This document shows, piece after piece, positions 1 to 6,295 of a stretch of 10,178 bases of DNA. Position 1 is the stretch's first letter, and each line of letters starts with the position of its first letter. The notes beneath the pieces were generated by a model. It saw only the letters and a program-made list of their open reading frames with translations. It searched no databases and was not told the origin of the DNA. The position numbers and the translations under genes were made by a program. The stretch lies in assembly GCA_031274385.1 (NCBI GenBank), contig JAISQH010000662.1:1-10178 (forward strand), in the 5' to 3' direction. The DNA is from Planctomycetaceae bacterium. Lineage in GTDB: Bacteria; Planctomycetota; Planctomycetia; Pirellulales; Thermoguttaceae.

Positions 1-106
1 TCAATTGATATTTTTGTAATATGAAGTGATAGAAAACTTCCTTGAGTAAAATAATGAATACCATCAAAAACAGAACAAGTTAAAACTAACCTTGAATTTC
101 TTTGCG

Positions 107-145
107 TCTTTGCGCGCAATCCTTAAAACAAAAGAGACAGTTACC
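107..145. repeat. Dispersed intergenic repeat module, copy 1
   Basis: A stretch of about 39 nt starts with tctttgcgcgcaa and ends with acaaaagagacagttac. A closely related copy lies at 6065-6104, with the same order of parts, about one indel and a few substitutions. The second half also recurs at 9451-9471. All copies are intergenic. No coding function is apparent. It is probably a dispersed non-coding repeat; whether it is genome-wide cannot be seen from here. Confidence 0.5.
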
Positions 146-156
146 AATGGGTCTCT
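125..156 (-). terminator. Weak candidate terminator for the HzsA-like gene
   Basis: Read on the minus strand, AGAGAC (156-151) pairs with GTCTCT (138-133) around a 12-nt loop. A T-rich tract, TTTGTTTT, follows. It lies about 90 nt downstream of the minus-strand stop at 248. The stem is only 6 bp and not GC-rich, so this is a low-confidence call. It overlaps the dispersed repeat module. Confidence 0.25.
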
Positions 157-197
157 CAAAACAAAAAAAGTAAGTTTATTGGCACATGATTACTTAA

Positions 198-255
198 CCA
201 TCATTCCATTTTCCATCATTCCATTTTCCATTGTCAATTTTCCATTTTCAATTTT
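198..255. repeat. Tandem 14-15-nt repeats overlapping a stop codon
   Basis: The unit ccatcattccatttt occurs twice perfectly (198-212 and 213-227). Two diverged 14-nt units follow (228-241 and 242-255). The array runs over the stop codon of the large minus-strand gene (248-250), so the last codons of that gene are repeat-derived. Confidence 0.7.
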
Positions 256-3200
256 CAACGTAGTTTGTAATCCGAACATCGCGAACGCTTCCTTTAAGTT
301 GGTATTGTTCACCTGTTCCGCCGCTGTAGTTGCCGATCATGAGCGAACCTGTCCATGACCGCGTTTTCCGAATCCGCGCTGCTTTTTCGGCAACCGGCTT
401 GCCGTCCTGAATAATCCGTAACGAGTTCCCGTCATATTGGCAAACACAATGCGTCCATTGCCCAAGAGTGAGGCTGCCGCCGTCGCAGTCAACTCCGGCA
501 ACATGCCAACGAAGCCGGTTGCCAATCCATTGCACAAACCAACCCGATTCGTTCCAACGACCAAAACTAATCAAAACCGGCATCTTCGTCTGTTCATCTA
601 TTTTCGCCCAAAAATCAACCGTGATTCGTTTGTCAAAATTATATTCCGAACGATTAGGAAAAACGAGTTGACCATTTGTTACGATGTCAAGTGATTCGCC
701 CGTCAACTTCGCATCGCCTTGCAATATTCCGGTAACAACCGAACCGTCGGACAATCCGGCAACCGCTTCGTTTTTCAATGCCGATTCAAAAAGAACTATT
801 TTCGGTACGGGTTTTGCGGCAATTTCGATTTCATCGGAATCATCACCCGATTCGCCGCGCCGCGAAATAGGACGAATCCGATAACGATAACTCTTTTCCG
901 GTTCGCCCGACGTATCCTCAAAAGCAATTGCCGAAATGGGTTCGGCGGTTAAATGTTCCCATTTTTCTTTCATTGTCCCGCCGAAACCGGTCTCACCGGA
1001 ACCGGTCTCAACAGTTCGGGCGTTCTTTTCACAACGTAAAATATCGTAATAAATCAGATTGTCAGAAGAATCTGAATTATGGTTCCAGAAAAGCCGGACG
1101 CAACCCGGTATTGATTCCGCTGTGAAATGTTCGATTTTCGGTAACGGGTTTGGCTTCGGAACTTCAACATCCCGAATGATTGGCTCGCTTTTTTTCCCAA
1201 CGTTGTTTTCAAGAATCAACGTGTATTGGTTCATTCCGATTTTTGCCGCTGTGTCGGAAAACTGAAACGCCGTCGTCTCGGCAATCGGTTCGCCGTTACG
1301 GTAAAGATGGAACGTCAAACCGTAAGTTGCTGACGAATGTTCCCAATTTAATAAAACAACCGAGTCCGCAAAAACGGTTGCGGTTAATTCAGGCATTTTG
1401 TACGGAATCGGAGTCGGTAAAATCTGACGGAATTGTCCGTTCACCGAAACCGCGTTCGGCATATCAATTCTTGGTTTTCCCAAAACGTCACAACGTGTTA
1501 TTTCAATCAGCCGAAGCATTTTCTGATAATTCGGATCGTCAGCGGACTTGAACGAAACAAACGGTTCACCGTCTTTATTCCAAGTCCGCCAATCCTGTTT
1601 CGGAAACCAATCAAGGTTTTGGACGGCGTGTTGATAAGTTGAATTGGTCACCATGCGAAGGCGTTGCCAATTTTGATCGACTTTGGCGTCACGGCAAAAA
1701 CCAAGCCCCAAACCCTGTTCCGACGATTTTAGTAAGGGTACGGGTACGGTTAAGGGTGACGGTAACGGTAACGGCGCACGCAGAATCCGGCTCCATTCCG
1801 GTTTTTCAAGGTTGATCCAGTCCGGCTCGAAACGTTTAACGTTACCTTTTTCGTCAGCGTGGCAAGTCAGACAACCGGCATCATTCATCACTTCAATCAA
1901 TTCCGACTTGAGTTTTTGCCAAGCGGGAAGCGTGTAACCGTTTTTGGTGTAGTTCCAGGTTCCGTAATACAGTCCGTTCGAGTCGATCCACGTCAACATC
2001 AATTCCCGTTCGGCTTGCGTCATCTTCGGGAACCGGTTTTCGTGTCCCGAAATGACAACCTCCGCAAGCGGAGCCTTGCCGGAACCGTGAGAATACGGAC
2101 GGAGAATTTGAGCCGACCAATGGGCGGTTCCGTTCATGCAGTCAATTCCTCCAATTAACGGAGCCGTATAAATCACTTCGCGGCGGCTGACCAGATTTTC
2201 GTAGCTGTTACTGAAATACTCCGTCCAACCGCCGGTCAGATCAAGCCCCGATTCGATTCCGTCTTCGCCGCCGTGACAACGAACGCAATGCCGATTGAGA
2301 ATCGGTTGAACCATAGACGGATAATCAATGAAACCGGAACCCCACGATTCCGGTTGTAACCGGCTTGGTTCGCGGTTCAAGCCGCTCCGGTTGGCGGAAT
2401 CTGCCAATGGTGTTGTGTATTCATGGCAGCCGACGCAAGAGCGGGTTGTTCCCGGCGCAGCCTGAATAAATGTACGCATACTTCGGACAAGTTTGTAATC
2501 TTTATCCAGCAGTTGAAAATAAACCGCTTTGCCGGACGGAACCGTAAAAAAGACGGAGCCGTCTTCTTCAACCGGAACAATACCAAGATCATTTTTCGAA
2601 CTGAACGCCAAAGCCGCTGAGACGAGAAATGTTTGATTCAAAACGGTAGGACCTGGTGACGGGCTGATTCGGCTTGTTTCTTCAAAGACGCGGAGCCATT
2701 TGATCGAACCTCGCGGAACACCGGGATTGCCGGCATAAACATCTTGTACGAAAAATTTCCCTTCCGCCCGCGAACGGTCAACCCGATCCGCAAGAACCGG
2801 CGGAACCGGACGCGGCGCAACAGGAATCGGATGATGAAGATCAATATTCGGATCGGAAAGCAGGATTTTCTTGTTTCCGTAACGATCAATCAGCATCAGA
2901 GAATTTTTTTGACCTTTTTCAAATTGTCCGCTGTAAAGAACAAGATTTTCCGACAATGCCCATGGATCACAGGATTCGCCCTGATCATAAACCGGATTTT
3001 CGGGATGTTCCAGATTGGTGATGGCTGCGATATCGTCTTTGCCTTTGCGAAGATCAATCATTGCGATAGAACCGCGTGGCGGGGCGTTATGTTTTGTGAA
3101 TGTACAACAAATAAGATGGGACACACCGGGAACGTTACGTAATTGGAGAGTGGCTTCGGGAAACACGAGATTATTTGCGAATTGAGCGGTTTCGTTGGTT

Positions 3201-3901
3201 CCGTCGGGAAAAACCGTCCAGGTACTTTGTTGGGTCAACGCGGTTTTGTCAATATATTCCCAACGTCCGAACAAGATACGACCATCGGGCATAACGGACG
3301 GATCAAATTCGTTAACGTTATTAACTGAAATCGGATGAATATCGCTGCCGTCGGCGTTCATCACGTGCAAGATATTGACACCGTTATTGGCACACGGCAC
3401 GAGACCGCTGAACCGAGTTGACGTGAACACAACACGACCATCGGGCAAATAAGCCGGCATCACATCGTGGTTCCCACCGCCGGAACCTTGATATTGGTTG
3501 CAACAATTGGTTTTGCAATCGGTGAGTTGCCGCAAACCGGAACCGTCAATTCCGATTTCGTAAATGGAGGTTCCGCCATTTTGTGACGCTTTGAAACAAA
3601 ATAAAATCCGCGAAGCATCCCATGAAAGATCGGGATCACTGTAAACCCCTTCGCCGAGCGTTTCGGGTGTGTGCGGGTCAATGACGGCGCGGATACGTTG
3701 TTGTTCGGGCGGGTCGGACGGGTTTTCAAGAACATAAATTCCGCCACCGGGACGCCATTTATAAAATGTATCGTAAATATGCAGACCAAGATAATTGTGT
3801 TGCCTGACAAACAAAACAGGAACATCAATCCGCATCTCCACCGCACCAACCAATGTCGCCGATAATAAAATAAGGCACGAAAAAATTGTTTGATAACACA
3901 T
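248..3901 (-). CDS. Secreted HzsA-related multihaem protein with Fn3 and LamG-like C-terminus
   Basis: This is a 1217-residue exported protein, probably an extracytoplasmic c-type cytochrome whose substrate is unknown. An N-terminal signal peptide ends near LVGA-VE. Residues about 25-390 look like a TolB-like beta-propeller with repeated PDGRI/VxF strands. Residues about 395-500 resemble the hydrazine synthase alpha-subunit middle domain and end in the first haem motif, CVGCH (489-493). Two more CxxCH motifs follow: CVRCH at 539-543 and CLTCH at 677-681. A proline-rich linker (about 710-724) precedes two fibronectin-III-like segments (about 835-1028) and a LamG/concanavalin-like domain (about 1035-1215). 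The start could be TTG at 3904, but ATG at 3901 sits better behind AAAGGTG. HzsA relatives are common in non-anammox planctomycetes. No beta or gamma HZS subunits are present, so hydrazine synthesis is not implied. Terminal electron transfer or oxidation of an organic substrate is only a guess. Confidence 0.88.
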   Translation of the reverse strand: MCYQTIFSCLILLSATLVGAVEMRIDVPVLFVRQHNYLGLHIYDTFYKWRPGGGIYVLENPSDPPEQQRIRAVIDPHTPETLGEGVYSDPDLSWDASRILFCFKASQNGGTSIYEIGIDGSGLRQLTDCKTNCCNQYQGSGGGNHDVMPAYLPDGRVVFTSTRFSGLVPCANNGVNILHVMNADGSDIHPISVNNVNEFDPSVMPDGRILFGRWEYIDKTALTQQSTWTVFPDGTNETAQFANNLVFPEATLQLRNVPGVSHLICCTFTKHNAPPRGSIAMIDLRKGKDDIAAITNLEHPENPVYDQGESCDPWALSENLVLYSGQFEKGQKNSLMLIDRYGNKKILLSDPNIDLHHPIPVAPRPVPPVLADRVDRSRAEGKFFVQDVYAGNPGVPRGSIKWLRVFEETSRISPSPGPTVLNQTFLVSAALAFSSKNDLGIVPVEEDGSVFFTVPSGKAVYFQLLDKDYKLVRSMRTFIQAAPGTTRSCVGCHEYTTPLADSANRSGLNREPSRLQPESWGSGFIDYPSMVQPILNRHCVRCHGGEDGIESGLDLTGGWTEYFSNSYENLVSRREVIYTAPLIGGIDCMNGTAHWSAQILRPYSHGSGKAPLAEVVISGHENRFPKMTQAERELMLTWIDSNGLYYGTWNYTKNGYTLPAWQKLKSELIEVMNDAGCLTCHADEKGNVKRFEPDWINLEKPEWSRILRAPLPLPSPLTVPVPLLKSSEQGLGLGFCRDAKVDQNWQRLRMVTNSTYQHAVQNLDWFPKQDWRTWNKDGEPFVSFKSADDPNYQKMLRLIEITRCDVLGKPRIDMPNAVSVNGQFRQILPTPIPYKMPELTATVFADSVVLLNWEHSSATYGLTFHLYRNGEPIAETTAFQFSDTAAKIGMNQYTLILENNVGKKSEPIIRDVEVPKPNPLPKIEHFTAESIPGCVRLFWNHNSDSSDNLIYYDILRCEKNARTVETGSGETGFGGTMKEKWEHLTAEPISAIAFEDTSGEPEKSYRYRIRPISRRGESGDDSDEIEIAAKPVPKIVLFESALKNEAVAGLSDGSVVTGILQGDAKLTGESLDIVTNGQLVFPNRSEYNFDKRITVDFWAKIDEQTKMPVLISFGRWNESGWFVQWIGNRLRWHVAGVDCDGGSLTLGQWTHCVCQYDGNSLRIIQDGKPVAEKAARIRKTRSWTGSLMIGNYSGGTGEQYQLKGSVRDVRITNYVEN
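985..1010. repeat. In-frame 15-nt direct repeat in the HzsA-like gene
   Basis: The 11-mer aaccggtctca occurs at 985-995 and again at 1000-1010, a 15-nt period that preserves the reading frame. On the coding strand it gives the glycine/threonine-rich ETGSGETGFGG (about residues 965-975), inside the second fibronectin-III-like region. It is probably a surface-loop expansion. Confidence 0.6.
1736..1774. repeat. In-frame degenerate hexanucleotide tandem array
   Basis: There are six consecutive 6-nt units (gggtac, gggtac, ggttaa, gggtga, cggtaa, cggtaa) followed by cgg. Because the period is a multiple of three, the frame stays open. The coding strand gives an alternating X-Pro linker, PLPLPSPLTVPVPLL, about 30 residues after the third CxxCH motif. 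This would be a stiff extended spacer. The degenerate units suggest slippage-driven expansion followed by drift. Confidence 0.7.
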
Positions 3902-3906
3902 CAAAT

Positions 3907-3913
3907 CACCTTT
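3907..3913 (-). promoter_or_regulatory. Ribosome binding site of the HzsA-like gene
   Basis: On the minus strand AAAGGTG is followed by ATTTG and then ATG at 3901. This spacing fits the ATG better than the in-frame TTG at 3904, and so decides the start. It is one of the few recognisable Shine-Dalgarno sequences in the window. Confidence 0.55.
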
Positions 3914-3926
3914 AAGATAGGGTTCA

Positions 3927-3940
3927 ACGAAACATTTCGT
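3927..3940. promoter_or_regulatory. Palindrome upstream of the HzsA-like gene, possible operator
   Basis: The arms acgaaa and tttcgt flank a 2-nt centre, giving a 6-bp dyad 26 nt before the start codon. The position would suit a repressor site or a small leader hairpin. No regulator is encoded nearby and a chance occurrence is possible. Confidence 0.25.
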
Positions 3941-3950
3941 AACAATACTT

Positions 3951-3978
3951 CCCCTGTACTGCGCAGGCTTGCACGGGG
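3951..3978. repeat. GC-rich imperfect inverted repeat
   Basis: The element begins with CCCCTGTA and ends with TTGCACGGGG, which pair with one bulged base. Around its centre is the palindrome CTGCGCAG (3959-3966). It is clearly more GC-rich than its AT-rich surroundings, so it resembles a small REP-like dispersed element. It could also act as a leader hairpin of the HzsA-like gene. Confidence 0.35.
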
Positions 3979-4055
3979 TTATCCAAATGGAACTCCTACG
4001 GCGTTATTTTTCCTGATTATTTTGGATTTTGCGGAGTCTTCCCATTGATTGTATC

Positions 4056-4082
4056 AAAAAAAAACAGTGTTGTACAACACTG
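4056..4082 (-). terminator. Intrinsic terminator of the DUF1570 gene
   Basis: CAGTGTTGTACAACACTG (4065-4082) is a perfect 18-nt palindrome. On the minus strand it is followed immediately by nine T residues (4064-4056), the classic Rho-independent layout. No T run follows on the plus strand, so it acts on minus transcripts. It lies 159 nt downstream of the DUF1570 stop codon and separates that gene from the HzsA-like gene. Confidence 0.75.
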
Positions 4083-4108
4083 AGTCATTTTCTCCGGTTT
4101 TAATGTTT

Positions 4109-4194
4109 TAGTCGCGCTAGCGACGACATGATCGAGACCAATCTCTTTTGTCTCATTAAACTCCACTTTTGATGATGTCGTCGCTGCGCGACTA
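4109..4194. repeat. Long imperfect inverted repeat in the DUF1570 3' UTR
   Basis: The left arm (4109-4129, beginning tagtcgcgctagcgac) pairs with the right arm (4175-4194, ending gctgcgcgacta) over 20 bp with a single bulged base. Inside the 45-nt loop, GAGAC (4134-4138) can pair with GTCTC (4150-4154), so the RNA could fold as a hairpin on a hairpin. It lies between the DUF1570 stop and its terminator. It may be a dispersed palindromic element or a structured 3' UTR. Confidence 0.7.
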
Positions 4195-4240
4195 TTGAAA
4201 AAACAAAAATAAACGAAGCAAGTTGATAACAAAATTCCCT

Positions 4241-5752
4241 TTACTCTTCCAAAAAATTCTGGTATTTCCGATCACACTCGGCGGGTGTCATTTTGAACAA
4301 TTGCTGAAACGTGTTCGCCGTGTCTTTTTTGTTATAAACCATCCAAAGATAAACGATCATTTCGTCCCGATACACACCGCTGTCGGCAAACATAAGATAA
4401 TAAAATCGTCCGGCAGTCTGATTGTATAGACTTCCCAAATCTTCATAAGGTTCAGTTGTCCATTTTCTTGTACCGTTAAACTCTATCAAATCAGATAACG
4501 GCAACAATTTTTTTTCGTCTTTCCATAGTTTTTTTGCTGCCCAAATCCTTCCCATATTACGATCTCCAACAGTGTAGTAATTCTGTTCGATTGTGAAAGT
4601 TGCCATAAAATCGGCAACACCTTCAACAATCCAATAGTTATTGGAGTCTCCATATCTGTGCTTTTGACCGTTTATTTCTGCAAAAAGTTGGTGTGTTCCT
4701 TCGTGAAACATCATACCGAATGGAACATGATCACCGTTGCCGAAAGAAAAAAAACAACAACGTTCCGAACCGACATAACGTCCTCCGACAGTTTCGTCTT
4801 CTTTTCTTTCTCGCCTAAATTCTTCTTTATTCCGATAGATTCTCATCAAATGTCGATACTCTGGAATTTGCGGAGTTATGTTTCCTGAAAAATAATTGGC
4901 TAACTGTTCATCGGTTGCGTAAAAACGGAAGAACAACATCCTCCAAGCCCGGTAAAAATGTTCTAATTTTCGCCGCAACTGCACACCGCCTTCGATGGAA
5001 TGATTTGTTGCCAAGCGGTAAAACTCCGATTCGATAACCCAAGCGTTTTCCATTTTGGAATGAAATTGAGCATCCTCCTCCACAGAAATCCAATTGCCTT
5101 TGTAATACCGTTGACCGTTTTCGTATTTCCCAACCAATTTTGACGGTATCCAACCGAATTGGGGATGGTCAACAAAGCCGTCTTTGAGTTTTTTCACTTC
5201 CCATGGTGACCGCCATTCGTCTTTATATTTGACGTATCCGAAAGCCGCACGAAGTTTCTCGTTGTCGGGGTTTGCGTGTAACGCCGCCATTGCAAGTTGT
5301 GCCGCTAAGGTACCGCGTCCTTGTTTGCACGCTTTTTTTGCCAATGCCGCTAAATCATTGCTCATCTCTTCCCGAAGAAAAACAAGATAACTATGAACCA
5401 GTTGAGCGTCTGTCCATTTAACATCGGGACGTTCGGGCATTTTATCGGTTAAATATTGTGTACAATGGGGCGGCAGTTTTTTCGGGACTCCTTTTTCAAT
5501 GGCAAGCGTTGCTTGTTTGAGCGGGTAACGGGGAATACAAATTTTATCGGAAAACTGAGGCAACAACGCCGATTGAGCGAACCGTGCTTCGGTTTCGAGG
5601 TGGTGTTTCTTACACCAATTCGTAATCTGTTCTATGTTCCGGCGAAATTCTTTTACCGTTTGATTCGCTTTGGAAACCAAAGTGTCGTCCGCCAAAAGAT
5701 CGGATTGGGAAAGAAAATAAACCAGACAGAATAAAAGGAAACGAGGTGTCAT
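4241..5752 (-). CDS. Secreted DUF1570-type zincin-like metallopeptidase
   Basis: This 503-residue protein starts with a signal peptide (hydrophobic residues about 5-20, cleavage likely near LLA-DD), so it is probably exported. The N-terminal half (about 24-200) is helical and contains a short TPR-like stretch (AAQLAMAALHANPDN, about 150-164). The C-terminal half carries a gluzincin-like zinc site, HEGTH at 350-354 (HExxH), followed 23 residues later by E377 in WIVEGVADF, the likely third ligand. This arrangement matches the DUF1570 family, which is abundant in planctomycetes and whose substrates are unknown. The ATG at 5752 is preferred because the signal peptide begins directly there, though no Shine-Dalgarno is visible. 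It is a single-gene unit ending at the terminator at 4056-4082. Proteolysis is inferred from the motif and not demonstrated. Confidence 0.85.
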   Translation of the reverse strand: MTPRFLLFCLVYFLSQSDLLADDTLVSKANQTVKEFRRNIEQITNWCKKHHLETEARFAQSALLPQFSDKICIPRYPLKQATLAIEKGVPKKLPPHCTQYLTDKMPERPDVKWTDAQLVHSYLVFLREEMSNDLAALAKKACKQGRGTLAAQLAMAALHANPDNEKLRAAFGYVKYKDEWRSPWEVKKLKDGFVDHPQFGWIPSKLVGKYENGQRYYKGNWISVEEDAQFHSKMENAWVIESEFYRLATNHSIEGGVQLRRKLEHFYRAWRMLFFRFYATDEQLANYFSGNITPQIPEYRHLMRIYRNKEEFRRERKEDETVGGRYVGSERCCFFSFGNGDHVPFGMMFHEGTHQLFAEINGQKHRYGDSNNYWIVEGVADFMATFTIEQNYYTVGDRNMGRIWAAKKLWKDEKKLLPLSDLIEFNGTRKWTTEPYEDLGSLYNQTAGRFYYLMFADSGVYRDEMIVYLWMVYNKKDTANTFQQLFKMTPAECDRKYQNFLEE

Positions 5753-5787
5753 TGTTACAGAATAAAAAAAACTGATTATTTCATTTT

Positions 5788-5862
5788 AGTAGTCAGTAGT
5801 CAGTAGCCAGTTGTCAGTTATTAATTATTAGTTATTAATTATTAATTATTAATTATTAATTA
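5788..5862. repeat. Degenerate heptanucleotide tandem array
   Basis: Ten consecutive 7-nt units plus a partial one can be read without a gap. They run agtagtc twice, agtagcc, agttgtc, agttatt, aattatt, agttatt, then aattatt three times, then aatta. The units shift gradually from agtagtc to aattatt along the array. This resembles the short tandemly repeated repetitive (STRR) heptamers known from filamentous cyanobacteria. It lies 36 nt upstream of the DUF1570 start codon. Confidence 0.85.
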
Positions 5863-5868
5863 AAACCC

Positions 5869-5908
5869 TTATTTTCCCTTATGATACCTTTTCAATAAGG
5901 GAAAATAA
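5869..5908. repeat. Perfect 13-bp inverted repeat
   Basis: ttattttccctta (5869-5881) and taagggaaaataa (5896-5908) are exact reverse complements around a 14-nt loop. There is no T run after the stem, so it is a poor terminator. It may be a palindromic dispersed element or a regulatory site upstream of the DUF1570 gene. Confidence 0.7.
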
Positions 5909-6003
5909 AGATGCGGTTTGGAAAACGCAGTTGCTACTAAGGGCGTTTTTGAAAATGGGGTTTTAGCTTTGTCAGCAGATTGAATAGATTTTCATAAAAA
6001 ACG

Positions 6004-6028
6004 AATCTGTAAAATCTGTAAAATCTGT
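6004..6028. repeat. 9-nt tandem repeat, three copies
   Basis: aatctgt recurs at 6004, 6013 and 6022 with aa spacers, giving a 9-nt period. It is intergenic. In minus-strand translation it produces a spurious RFYRFYRF string. Confidence 0.6.
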
Positions 6029-6064
6029 TGACAAAACTAAAATATCCTCTTTGTGTTCTTCGTA

Positions 6065-6119
6065 CCTTTGTGCGCAAACTTGAGAAACAAAATAGACAGT
6101 TACGTGCCTTTGTGCGCAA
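6065..6119. repeat. Dispersed intergenic repeat module, copy 2
   Basis: cctttgtgcgcaa occurs at 6065-6077 and again at 6107-6119. Between the two lies gaaacaaaatagacagttac (6084-6103). The first part matches the module at 107-145 in order and spacing, and the inner part is shared with 9451-9471. The flanking direct repeats make this copy look like a tandem unit of about 42 nt cut off after its first half. Confidence 0.55.
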
Positions 6120-6158
6120 CTTATCTTTACGGATTGGCTATCTGATTTATTTTCCGGC

Positions 6159-6187
6159 TTGACAATCTTTTGTGGTGATGTTAGACT
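6159..6187 (+). promoter_or_regulatory. Sigma70-like promoter for larC
   Basis: A perfect TTGACA -35 hexamer (6159-6164) is followed after 17 nt by TAGACT (6182-6187), which matches four of six bases of TATAAT, including the conserved first, second and last positions. Transcription would start near 6194 and leave a leader of about 100 nt before larC that includes the hairpin at 6205-6229. Confidence 0.5.
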
Positions 6188-6204
6188 GGCAAGATGATTG
6201 ATCA

Positions 6205-6229
6205 GCCTTGCGGCAATTCGCCGCAAGGC
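6205..6229 (+). promoter_or_regulatory. Leader hairpin upstream of larC
   Basis: GCCTTGCGGC (6205-6214) and GCCGCAAGGC (6220-6229) form a perfect 10-bp GC-rich stem with a 5-nt loop, followed by gtttattt. If the promoter at 6159-6187 is used, it lies about 10 nt into the transcript. It could stabilise the 5' end, act as an attenuator, or be a stand-alone terminator. The T tract is poor, which argues against strong termination. Confidence 0.5.
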
Positions 6230-6295
6230 GTTTATTTCAAGTTGGTTACTTCACCGAATTTCACCCTTTTCACCTTAATTGTTTAGTTATTCAAT

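Larger units (their letters stand above)
3902..4240. other. Intergenic region between the two minus-strand genes
   Basis: These 339 bp have no convincing gene. Reading in the direction of transcription (minus), they hold a long inverted repeat (4194-4109), a palindromic terminator (4082-4056), and a GC-rich imperfect hairpin with CCCC/GGGG ends (3978-3951). A 14-nt near-palindrome (3940-3927) and the AAAGGTG ribosome-binding site of the HzsA-like gene follow. I could not find a convincing -35/-10 pair for that gene. Confidence 0.6.
5753..6295. other. Divergent intergenic region rich in repeats
   Basis: These 543 bp separate the minus-strand DUF1570 gene from plus-strand larC. In order they hold a heptanucleotide array, a 13-bp inverted repeat, a 9-nt tandem repeat, the dispersed module with a duplicated cctttgtgcgcaa, a sigma70-like promoter and a leader hairpin. 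Short minus-strand ORFs here consist of translated repeats and are not credible genes. Confidence 0.7.

Noticed and set aside
92..358. Plus-strand open frame of 88 codons at the left end
   Set aside because: It spans the dispersed module and the 15-nt tandem repeat (giving IIPFSIIPFSI) and then runs antisense to the HzsA-like gene. No support as a gene.
2744..3142. Plus-strand open frame of 132 codons opposite the HzsA-like gene
   Set aside because: It is a shadow of the minus-strand gene: it has no recognisable domain and is rich in Arg and Asn, while the opposite frame has clear haem and propeller motifs.
248..3901. Anammox hydrazine synthase subunit
   Set aside because: The resemblance is to the alpha-subunit fold only. 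No beta/gamma subunits or hydrazine dehydrogenase genes are nearby, and related proteins are common in planctomycetes that do not perform anammox.
4017..4232. Minus-strand open frame of 71 codons in the 3902-4240 gap
   Set aside because: It crosses the long inverted repeat and the terminator palindrome, so its product mostly reflects those structures. It also lacks a Shine-Dalgarno sequence.
5788..5862. CRISPR array
   Set aside because: The repeat units are 7 nt and directly abutting, with no spacers and no cas genes in the window.
5937..6226. Two short minus-strand open frames (60 and 84 codons) in the divergent gap
   Set aside because: They are translations of the 9-nt repeat and of the dispersed module, and have no ribosome binding site or recognisable fold.
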